A DNA stretch of 64,000 nucleotides, from assembly GCA_947652115.1 (NCBI GenBank), contig OX393568.1:19946621-20010620 (forward strand), in the 5' to 3' direction. Both the position numbers and the translations under genes were made by a program. Positions within the stretch are counted from its first letter, which is position 1; the number at the start of each line of letters is the position of its first letter. Below the pieces are notes generated by a model that saw nothing but the letters and a program-made list of their open reading frames with translations, ran no database searches and had not been told where the DNA came from. Of this stretch, positions 13,251-25,200 are shown piece by piece. The DNA comes from Blastomussa wellsi. Taxonomy: Eukaryota; Cnidaria; Anthozoa; Scleractinia; Plerogyridae.

Positions 13251-16200
13251 AGATAAGATAAGCTAAATTTATTTATACACGGTATTTCCATCAGCTTATT
13301 TAGAAGTATTTATGGTAATCAACTAACTTCCTATCTCCCTAGCTACATTAAAGGCATAAAATACAAAAGAATAAAAACTGCTTTTCATGGAGGCCGCGTT
13401 CAAAAAATATACTTAAAAATTTCGCTTAAGAATTATAATAAAAAAATTACTTAAAACTGTGGCGACTCAGTTTTGTCTTAAACTCGCTTAAGGAAGTAGC
13501 TTGTTTTAATTCTGTGGGTAAGGTCTTAATTCTGTGTGATAGGTCAATGGATGATTGGTTGGATAAAGCGCAACTACCCTGACGGGTACGTCAACATTTC
13601 TAATTTCGAAGAGTCGAACACACTTATAGTGCAGAACTCGTGCTTGTTGCTCATTACTCGTTACTCGGCTGCAACTGATGAGGTAGCGTATAGCGAACCC
13701 GGAATAAAGACCCCCCCCCCCCCTGCTTATAATGAAACTTCGTAGACGTTTACTTTCATTCAACGAACTAAGTACAACTGAATACAAGGAACTGATTAAC
13801 CCGAGTCACAAAGGTGGCAGGCAGGATGGAAACTAAATCCCCTACATGACTTAATTGATTAAATAATGGAATTGAGCTAATTTACTACCTGCCAAAAGTA
13901 TATTATAATTTGCCTCCTCCAATTTGCCATGAAGCTGTACTTGACGACGTAAGAGTCGCCGCTGAAGAACACTCCGTGTAAGTTCGGCTCCAGTGGATAG
14001 AGGTCATGGTCTTCAACGCGCCAGATCTGGGAACGAGTGAATAGCGGTTAGTTTACGTGAACGGCACTATTGATTCGTGATTTGCAACCGGCCCACCAGC
14101 ACTTAATGAAAATGTTGGCAGTGAGGAACTTCTTCTCTACTAGCCATTATATGTTATTTTCTCTCCAGCAGATTTTGAGTCTGTTTATTTCCATTTATTT
14201 CTTTCCTTATTTGGTACCGGTTTCCTTATTAGGTACTAGTTTTCTCGTTTAAATTCTTACCGTTTTATACTTCTGATGATACATACGAAACGTTAAGTTC
14301 TTAAGGGACTGTGCAATAATTACCTGGAGGGGGGGGGCGTAAAATGGGTTCCAAATGGCCAAAAATTAAGTCATACCCCCCTCTCGTTAAGCAAAAATTA
14401 ACTTCAACCCCCCCTCACACAATAATAACATTAAGTTTGACCCCCCCCCCTCCCCCTCTCCCTCTCCCTAGTCAACTGGGAGGAACAGCAGTTGATGGAG
14501 AATATGAGCCAGAAAAATATGGAGTGCCACAGATTGATAATGTCGATCCAGATATTATTGCTTTATTTACGTCTCGCACTGATAAAGCTTGTTTAGGAGA
14601 CCTGTTAAACTCTAAGTGCTTTGTGGGAGAAGCTGAAGAGTTTGTTGAAGACTTTTTATCATCAAGCTCTTAAACACTAACAAAAACATGTATCATTTTG
14701 ATAATATTCTCAAGTGAATTTCACTTGTTACCTGCATTTCCAGTTTTTTAATTATCTCCATTGGTAAATCTAGAGGGGTGTAATGAGGTTGATGTGATAC
14801 TTACCTTGGGCCTAAAATTCCGTACATTTATTGTCAATCAGAATTAATTTTGTTCTTGGTTTCCTGTTGGGGACATCCTCTACTTCTATAAATTCTAGAT
14901 TTACCCCTGTTGTGTTACTCATAAATAGGGTAAAACATCAAGTCACCAGACATTTACATGAACTGCTGATGGTTTTGTTATTGCATGTAATAACTAGTTC
15001 TGTTCTATTTTATTTTATTCATGTTTTATTTGTATCATTGAAAATCAGTCCCAGATTGGTGAACTGCTCATGGCTGTGTTACTTTAAATGTTAGGTCATG
15101 CCATATGAAATTTATATAAATCAGTCCAGAAAAAAGTGAGTATAATTTTCAGTAAAATAATATCTTTGGTTTTTGAGTCATAAAGTCAGTTTTTTAGTTG
15201 CCCCCCCCCCCCCCCCCACTTATTTAGAAAATTACATGTTACCCCCCCTCCCTAAGGCTGTTAGTTTACATTGTGCCCCCCCCTCTCGTTTTACGGCCCC
15301 CCCCTCCAGGTAATTATTGCACAGTCCCTAAAATCAAAGTTTTTACAACATGCGTTACGTTGTTTTGTCATGTTTGTGACCGCAGTTTGCTTTTTGTTTC
15401 TACTCAAGCTGAAATGGCCGAAGAATAAGAGTTTCTACGATTTGGCACCATACTCGTCCCCATAGCCGCTTGTCCCTCTTAGCCGGCTAGACCTGTGCAC
15501 GAGGTACAAGTGGATCTGGGGACACATGATTTGATTTGCTAATCAAACAAAGGGCGTCCAATCAAATCAGAAGAGAATGGAACGGCCCCTGGACGAGACA
15601 TTTTGTTAATTTCATTCGCACAGCTAGATTGAGGCTCTTTGAGGCTCTTCTTCTTTACACAGTTCAACATTGCAAAACTCTGAGTGTTCCTCAATTTAAA
15701 TCTTTACGGTAATGATTTACAAAAATCGGGTAGGGTAGGGTAATACAACACGAACAGATAGAGAATGATGCAATAGATTAAATGCCGAACTGTTTTTACC
15801 TCAACATCTCCTGTTCCATCGTCTGGAAGGATTTCTGTTTTGTGTTTCGGTTTTTCTCGATCGTGCAGCTGACTGGCATCAAACTTTTCATTGCTTTGTT
15901 TGGCTTTGAGAAAGAAAAGTATTAACTTGCCTATGAATTTGCCAATTAAAATTTATAACTAAAAACAAAAAAAAACTTGTAACAAAAAAAATCCGTTTAG
16001 ATTTTATTGTTTCTAGGTGGAAACCACGGAGTTCCTTGTTGAAGGTAACAATGATCTGGTGACCTTTGACAATCAGCTTACAGAAAACGTCTCGCTTCGA
16101 TTACTCTCGTTCCCAGAGCCCCGCGCTTTTCTTTTGGTCAGCACCACGAACAACGTGCTCTGGGTGCTGACCAAAAGAAACTCGGGCTCTGACTCAATCT

Positions 16201-19200
16201 TCCTATGTCCATATTCTTTTCGTTGATTATTGCTTCTTTTGTAGTGTTCTTTCTTAATGTCGTGAAAAAAGGTTGTTGTTGTTCATCGTGGTATAAAGTA
16301 TAGTAATTAAGGAGTTATCGTTTGTCTCACGATGTAGTCACTTGTGATGTGGACCGCGACGTTTCGGCTGCATACTGCTAGCCTTCATCAGGCGATAAGG
16401 TCGACTGGCTACGTGTAGCTTTATAAAGCATGGTGCTCCGCTGTGATTGGTTGGTTTTCAACAGCTGTGATTGGTGTGTTTCGATCCTCGCTGATCCTAG
16501 ACCAGTTAGTTGTTCCCTCGGCGGTTCGCCGTTGTGCAGTTCTCTCGTTCTTGTGTTTCTTGATCGTGGGCATCCAAGCTTCAGGAATCTGATTCCACTA
16601 TCCCTGTTGATGTTGTTAGGATGAAGTCTCTTTGACCCTGCGAGTGTACCAATGTTGATCACGATCAATAAACTTAACCTCGTCCCAAAATGGGCAGTGT
16701 CCGGTGGTGTGGGCATGCTCTGAAACGGCGGAGGTCTGGGTACGGGCGAGCCGGATGTCTCGGTCGTGTTCTTTAATCCTGTCCAGCATGGGTCTCCCCG
16801 TCTCGCCGCCGTGACTACATCGTGAGACAAACGATAACTCCTTAATTACTATACTTTATACCACGATGAACAACAATAACCTTTTTCACGACATTAACCT
16901 GAAATATGGGCGCACAGCCCTAAGGTTGATTCGTCGACACGAGCGTTGCTCAAGTAAGCTCGCGCGCTTCACGAACCATCTCACCTTGCTAACAAGGTGC
17001 ATCAAGAACCGCGTTGTTCCTAAAGATTTGCCGATCCGACCACCAGTTCCCACGAAGGGCGCACGGAGAGTTGCTGAGCTATCATCCTTGAGATTCCTGA
17101 GAGAAAGAGTCAGACTAACACAGAAGGCCAAGGGAGATGCGAAGAAGGCGAAAGAGTCTACTGCCCACAGCATAACATCCGCTCTCTCATCAGAAGATGC
17201 TGACAGAGCACTGGAACAGATCAAGACCAACACCCAGCGAGTCTTTAACACCACCACAGACAGACAAAAGCAGAAGTTCGAAAGACTTGTGCGCAAGAAA
17301 CAGGAAGCAGTAGCACCTGCTAGTACAGGATATGTTGACAAAACTAACTGGGTCATTAATTTGTCTTCTAGGTCCCTCGACGATGCCGAGATAGCCCTGC
17401 TGCAGAAAGGACTGAATTTCGCTGTAACACCTAACAACATCCTTGCCACAGAGATTGTTGCCAAGGTCGAATCAGCCATCAGACAGCTCGACACTGAACA
17501 AGCAGACACCGCCAGGAGAGCTGTTAACAGCATCCTTCAACAGGCCCAACCACCAGAGACAAACATCACGAAGGAAATGCGAGGCGCGCTTAAACGCTTA
17601 AACGAGAACGATTCCATCATGGTTCTCCCAGCGGATAAAGGACGTGTCAGCGTCGTCATGGATACCGATACATACCGCTCTAAGACGACCACTCTGCTTG
17701 AAAGCGGACCATACCAGCTCTTAAACAAAGACCCGACAGACCGTCTGACTCGAAAGCTGTCCGAAAAGTTGCTCGCCTTGAAACGTAGCGGAGACCTATC
17801 AGAAGCTGTTTACAACAAGATCAGACCTCGACACAAACAGCCGCCTAGGATCTACGGTTTACCAAAGATCCACAAGGCTAACGTCCCCTAAGACCTATCG
17901 TATCATGCATTAACACCTTTGCATATGATTTATCTGCTTACTTAGCTAACATCTTGTCTTCTTTAACAGGAAACTCCGACTATGCGGTGACCAACTCGGC
18001 TCATTTCGTATCCACCATCAGCAGTGAAAGTATCCTAGACAACGAGATCATGGTGTCATTCGGCGTAGAGTCGCTGTTTACCAACGTTCCGATCGACGCC
18101 GCTGTACAAGTCGCACTACAAAAACTAGAGAACGACCCCAGCCTTACAGACCGCACGACATTAACACCTGCTCAGATTGCTGGCCTCTTGAATTTCGTAT
18201 TGAGATCCACGTACTTCCAGTATAATGGATCAATATTCGAAGAACAGCCGATATCCACATCATCGTACAAGCCTCGAATCTGGAGTCGCTACGTAGACGA
18301 CACATTCTCTATCCTCGATCGCGGAAACGTTGATGTCTTCCTACAGCATCTAAACAGCCAACAGCCTTCCATCCGCTTCACAATTGAAACAGAAAGTGAC
18401 AGCAAGATCGCCTTCCTTGACACCGCAGTTTCAAGAGAACCTGACGGCCGCCTCGCCACCAGCGTATACAGGAAGCCCACGCACACTGATCAGTACTTAG
18501 CGTATGACTCACACCACCCCCAGTCAGTAAAATGCGGTATTGTTAAGTGTTTGTACGATCGCGCTAAGCGCCTTGTAACAAAACCCGCTGTTATCTCCGG
18601 GGAGAAGAAACACCTGTCCTCTGTTCTTGTTTCTAATGGCTATCCTAATTCTTTTGTGCAGAAGGTTACCAAGAATAGAAGACAAAACAACAGAGCAGAG
18701 CCCGCAACCGAGTTCAAAACTACCGCGGTTTTACCCTATGTCACTGGCCTGTCCGAACAACTTCGCCGCTGCCTACAACAACAAGGAGTGTTCTTGATGC
18801 ACCTTGTTAGCAAGGTGAGATGGTTCGTGAAGCGCGCGAGCTTACTTGAGCAACGCTCGTGTCGACGAATCAACCTTAGGGCTGTGCGCCCATATTTCAG
18901 GTTAATGTCGTGAAAAAGGTTGTTGTTGTTCATCGTGGTATAAAGTATAGTAATTAAGGAGTTATCGTTTGTCTCACGATGTAGTCACGGCGGCGAGACG
19001 GGGAGACCCATGCAGGACAGGATTAAAGAACACGATCGAGACATCCGGTTCGCCCGTACCCAGACCTCCGCCGTTTGAGAGCATGCCCACACCACCGGAT
19101 ACTGCCGACTTTGGGACGAGGTTAAGTTTATTGATCGTGATCAACATTGGTACACTCGCAGGGTCAAAGAGACTTCATCCTAACAACATCAACAGGGATA

Positions 19201-22200
19201 GTGGAATCGAGATTCCTGAAGCTTGGATGCCCACGATCAAGAAACACAAGAACAAGAGAACTACACAACGGCGAACCGCCGAGGGAACAACTAACTGGTC
19301 TAGGATCAGCGAGGATCGAAACACACCAATCACAGCTGTTGAAAACCAACCAATCACAGCGGAGCACCATGCTTTATAAAGCTACACGTAGCCAGTCGAC
19401 CTTATCGCCTGATGAAGGCTAGCAGTATGCGGCCGAAACGTCGCGGTCCACATCACAAGTGACTACATCGTGAGACAAACGATAACCCCTGAATTACTGT
19501 TCTTTCTTAGTTCTTGTCTTTTTGTTAGCTTCCTCTCGTTAAGTTCAAGGTAAAGAGACTAAAGGGAAATTACGTGACTGATATATAAAGTATAAAACTG
19601 ATCTACTCTTCATACAACCTCGTTCCCAATGTATGAGAGACCCTGGGAACGACTTTGCTCAACATACCTAAGGATCCCTGTCGAAACACTCGTCCCAGTC
19701 CCACTTGCTCTCCTTCGTCCCTCCACCCTGAGAAGAATTGCTTGAAGATCGGTGTCTCCCCTCCCTCCACCACACGGGTGACTTGTGTCCAATTAGGATA
19801 GCCCTTCTTGTTAATAAATTCCTTGAAAGAGAAAGAAATATGAATGTTTTTGGTTTCTTGCTTAATGCCCCTCTTCCGACAACTCCGTCCAATCTTGTTG
19901 CCGCTATTATTCATTTAACAAATAAAGAAGCCTAAGCCATGTATTATACTGTCATAAAACACGACGGGCATTTGAGAACACGATGGAAATGTAGAAAACA
20001 CGAGCCGCAAGCGAGTGTTTTCAACATTTCTCGAGTGTTCTCCAATGTCCGGAGTGTTTTATGACTGCAAAATATATGGCTTAGGCTTCTTCATTTGCTT
20101 CATGATATAGATTTTATACGCCGCGAGTAAAAACAACAAAACGCACGATTGATATACTAAAGCAATTCGATTTCGCTTCTTCTACTTTCCTCACGAACTT
20201 AGGAGCGTCTTCGACAATCTCTGCAGCTTGACTCAGAATTTTGTCCCGGAATTTCTTCAAAGAAAATGTTCGCCTCCTTCCCTTGCGAATTTTCGCTAGA
20301 GTAAAGCTGACGAAAAACAATAAAACACGCTTTTTCTATGTTTTATTTAAGCAATAGACCACAAGTTTCTATGGTTTAAGACCAATTTATGCCCCCATAA
20401 ATTGTAGTTAATGGGACAACCAGGAGAATCATGTGTGTATTGCGTGACATGTAGCAAAATAGGGTGGGATTTCACAAGCCAAAGTTCATTTCCACTCACG
20501 TGCCTCTATTGTGTAAGTTGCATGCTTTAGCCAATCAGAGTGTTTGAATTCACTGCCACTAAAGTTCAAGGGCAAAGTACACAAGCCTTGTGCTTTTTCA
20601 TTCTGTTGCTTGAGCAGGCAAATTATCTGCCTGCTCCATCTCAGTACAACTAATTTTCCCACCCTTCCCTCCCTATCTTGCTAGCATGTCGTTTGCTTTA
20701 TGATTTAGAATACACTATATTGCTTACCTACAAAAAAAACAAAACATTATTTTCCTAAGAGATATTGCGATGCTTGCTATCTACAAGATGTTGCAGTTTG
20801 AGCCTCTGATGGGTAGACCTGCAGTGTACCTGCACCATAGACATGCAATATGGTTTTCTTGAAATGCATTGTAAACCGATCTCTGGTTAGGCCTTCAGGT
20901 TTATATATTGTTACTATAGCATTTTTTCGAGGTTGTTGAGATCTTCCATGTAATTGTTATAATCTGCAGTTGTGTTCGGTTACGGTTAGCTTTGGCAGTT
21001 CATCTGCCTCAAAGACACTTATTGTACTGTTTAGCTAGGCCTATTTTATGACCTACTTGTTACTATAGCATTTTGCGAGGTTGCGATCTTCCCTGTAATT
21101 GTTGTAATCTGCATTTGTGTTCGGTTACGGTTAGATTTGGCAGTTTATCTGCCTCAAAGACACTTAATGTACTGACTAGCTAGGCCTATTTTTATGACCT
21201 ACTTGTTTTTATCGCATTTTGCATGGTTGCGATCTTCCATGTAATTGTTATAATCTGCAGTTGTGTTCGGTTATGGTTAGATTTGGCAGTTTATCTGCCT
21301 CAAAGACACTTAATGTACTGATTAGCTAGGCCTATTTTCATGACCTACATTCTTGCATTTGTGTGTAACTCTCTAGTAGAGTGTTCTGTTGGTTTCTTTA
21401 TCTCATATTGATATAATAAACTTTGGGTTGGGATGAAGTGCTCCCATACAGGTCACCCTTTGCCCCATAGACTCACAAAATGGATTGGTTGCCATGGTAA
21501 CCATGAGTCTAAACCCCTCTAACTTGAATAAGGACCTCTTTCAGGGTATTGTGTTCTGCAGCCCTGAAGAGGAATAAGGACCTCTCCCACGGTATTGTGG
21601 TCGGCAGCCCTGGAGAGGAGTAAGGAGCTCTTTTAGGGTATTGTGGTCGGCAGCCCAAAAGAGTTGTAGGACCTCTTGCAGGGTATTGTGTTTGCAGCCC
21701 TCAAGAGCAGTAGGACCTCTCTTAGGGGATTGTGATGTGCACCCCTAGAGAGAAAAGGGGAGTGGAGGGGTTGTGACCCCTCCCCTCTTCCCAAGCTAGA
21801 CTAGCATTGTGTTTAGTGGCAGTGGCCTGTTACTGGAGTACTTCATTCCCAACCCCAATTCCCCACAAATTGTTGTCCAAGTTTCTGTCTTCTCATGGGT
21901 TGGGACATTAATAAGCTGATAAACCACGCGGGATGTTGGCAGAACACGAGAAGAATTTGTAAATCACGAGCCGCAGGCGAGTGATTTACGAATTCTTCGA
22001 GTGTTCTTCCAACATCCCAAGTGGTTTATCAGCCTACAACCATAGAAACTTGTGGTCTGTTGCTTTTATATAATAATTCAGAAGACGCGCGATTTTTCCA
22101 TGAGTTTACTGGCACAATAAACCATAGCTGATTGACCAATCAGAGCGCGCGCATTGATTTGGTTATTATATAAACTCTGATAAAACATGGGTTTTTGAAC

Positions 22201-25200
22201 AATCAGAGCGCGCGCAGAGTCCTATCTATATTATAAAATCAGATAAACACCACATGTTTGCAATATGCGTTTCTCATTATTAGAAAATCGGAGTGCCAAG
22301 TTTTACTTTCGCTTTAACAGGTAAATTGTAAAAAACACGAAACCAAGTTCAGGTGTGTAGGGGCTCATACAAAACATTAACCTGCGATCACTCAGGTCGC
22401 AACACTCTCTGTCGCTTCATGCTAAGGAAACCGGGATAAGCTCTGGCCTGGTAGGACACCAGGCTCGTATGCAGACTTCACTCAGGTCGAAATATAGAAA
22501 ACCCGGTCGATGGATCACTCCGCCCCCATATAAGTACCATGTTTCTATAAGAGCCTTTCGTTGAGCTACCACAATGAAACAATCTCGAGTGCTTAATATG
22601 GTCTTTGGAAATATAACTAATTCTAACTTGATCACGTGTAAATGATCAAACCAATGGTGATTGCAGTAGCTGTATGTCTGTGCAATTGTGCATTGTATTT
22701 CTAGAACCTCGAATATTTGGCTTGGGAGTAAGAAATAAATATAGATGTGAACCTTACCAGTCCATTCTTCATTCCTGCCTTCTTTTCAGCGTCAGTACAT
22801 TTCTTTCCGATCCAAACAAATATTCCACTGCTGCCGCAGTCCAGAATAAAGCAATCCTGGAAGAAAACTTTTTGTTTGAATGCAGTGGCGGATCCAGGAA
22901 GGTCAGGGTCGTACGGACCCACCCTTCCCTAATCCGCGACTTTTTAGCTTTTACTACTTGTTTGACGCTGATGACGCTGAAATTCTCGCATCGATAGGAT
23001 TATCACACTGGATCCCCCCCTCTCCCAATCAAAAATTCCTGATCTGCCCCTGGAATGTATATTTTATTTCTGGCGTTACTTAAAAAGCTGAACAGCGTTG
23101 GAATTGTCTTAAGAAATAGCAAAAAAGGTGTATGTCTGCTAGTCGTTAACAATATCAAGAAAATTTGTTCAAAACCACACTGAATCCTCTGGTTTTGGCC
23201 GAGACTCGCCTGCTTTAAAAAGCCATCTAGTTCACTGACGTCAATTGCATTAATTCCAAAATTGAACTAGATCAGCAACCCAAATGCTAAAAAGAAGTGA
23301 CTAAACTTCTCAATTGGAATAAGATGAGGAATAAGATGAGTCTTTAACACGAGCTACACACGTTTGCAAAGCTAAGGCTTCCCTGAAGTGCTCCACGAAA
23401 ATGTAAGCTATAAGATATTTTAGTTTCTAATATATCTTGTCTTAAATGGCGTTTATTCATTTAACCTACATATGAATCTAGATGCTCCTTTTTCAGAGGA
23501 ATTTCATTAATCGGTGTCATCTCCAGTGTTCCGCTTTCGTCAGATACTCTGCAAAAAATACCTATTGTAGATCATTTGTCCCTCTCCATGACCACAACAA
23601 AAGGCTTTACGGATAGTAGGTCACTCATATTCTTTACTCTTTGTAGCTTGATAGATGTATCTCGTCATCCGCAAATAAACTGAGACGCTAAATCAACCTA
23701 ACACATTAATCTGCGACACATTAACACGTTTTGTAACATCGAAAAAGTGGATTGCATATATTCATATTTTCCTGTGAATTCGTTCTTGAATTTTTGCAAC
23801 TCCTGAGCGCACATAGCCTAGATCACCAGCCTCACTTTGATTCCACAGATGAAGGGATAGCTAGCAGTCCCTGTGAAAAATCTTCGCGCCCGACAAAAAT
23901 TAACTTTGTTTTTAAACTGAAGACTTTTGGTTAATCCGAGGAGGAGTATGGGATTATGGTGAGAGCATGGCTGTGACTTGCACGCCAAAAAGATTAAAAT
24001 AAAAACGTTTCGCCACGCAGACTCCGGGAACGTGTTTGAAGTTTATCTTGTTTATCACATCGCGTACCTGTACAATGTGACGCTCGTTTGGCTGTTCTTC
24101 TCAAATGCCACGTCATCGCCTCCCTCTGAAGCGTCCTTGACGTCACCACGTGATCCGAGAGCTTCAAAAAAGGCGTTTTCATCCCGGTGATCTTTGCCTT
24201 CGTCTAAGAACAAAGATTAGCTGTTAGAGCTAAAGAAACATTAGAGTGAAAAGTATACATGAATTTCGAAATAAAAACTCTACATGTATTTTTTATCAGA
24301 TTTAGAAAGGAACTCAAAATTTCGTGGTTATCGAGTATAATATATTTTTTTTCACCTATGATAACAAGTTTTGCTTTCCCCCCTCTCTCCTCGTCTCTTA
24401 TTCGTCTCGCAACTTCAATGCCCTGAAATAAAGGACAGTCATTAATGAACACACCCAGACAAACTTATAACAGGTAGCTTTCCCGCGCTTCTGTTCGCTC
24501 CATCAGATTCGATATGGTTGCCATTCGGTCAGATCAAACTCGTGGTTATGCATAAAAGTGAGATTTAATATTACCTTCATTCGCTCTGTTCTGCTGCATT
24601 GTGATCCATTCCAACAGTGAATGGTCATCCCTTCATCAAGAATAAACACGTCTCCTTTGTTAAGTGATGTATAGTGAAGCTCAACCTGCGAGAGAAATCA
24701 GCCACGAAGAGGAAAAGTGAATCCTCTATACAAGAACTTAGGGAAGGTCATTTCTTCATTTTAAACCACATTCGCGGTTTATATATTATCTTGTTCATTG
24801 TCTAGTCTGAGAGTAGATAATACGATATAGGCATGTTGTAGGCTAAATTGGTTTTCAGGTTTCCAGCATGGATTGTGCTGCTTCAACTTGAAGCTAACGC
24901 ATTTACAATAACAAAATAATTTGAAATTATTGAAAGGAAATCCAGTTAATTATTACGTTCAGTCAAACAGGCTATTTGAGATTGGAAGCAGATTTTAACC
25001 TACAACAGATGTATTACATACAATGTTATCTATTTTTCTCAAACTCAAAATCATGACCATGAAGGAGGTTTGGATACCCGGTCTTAATTAGCATAGATTG
25101 TTACGATTTTCTTTCTTAGTTTACTGTCTTCTTAGACTTTAGTTTCGGTCGAGAAGATAATTGTTAAATTTTGTAGAGCAATACTGGGCAAATGAACGGA

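Noticed and set aside
14344..14673. Real 109-aa gene in the Harbinger-like element
   Set aside because: The start of the frame crosses a C run whose length differs in the other copy, so the ORF is not conserved as a whole.
16378..16830. 150-aa minus-strand ORF as a separate gene
   Set aside because: It is a wrong-frame or partly wrong-frame reading of the inverted GIY-YIG arm of the Penelope element.
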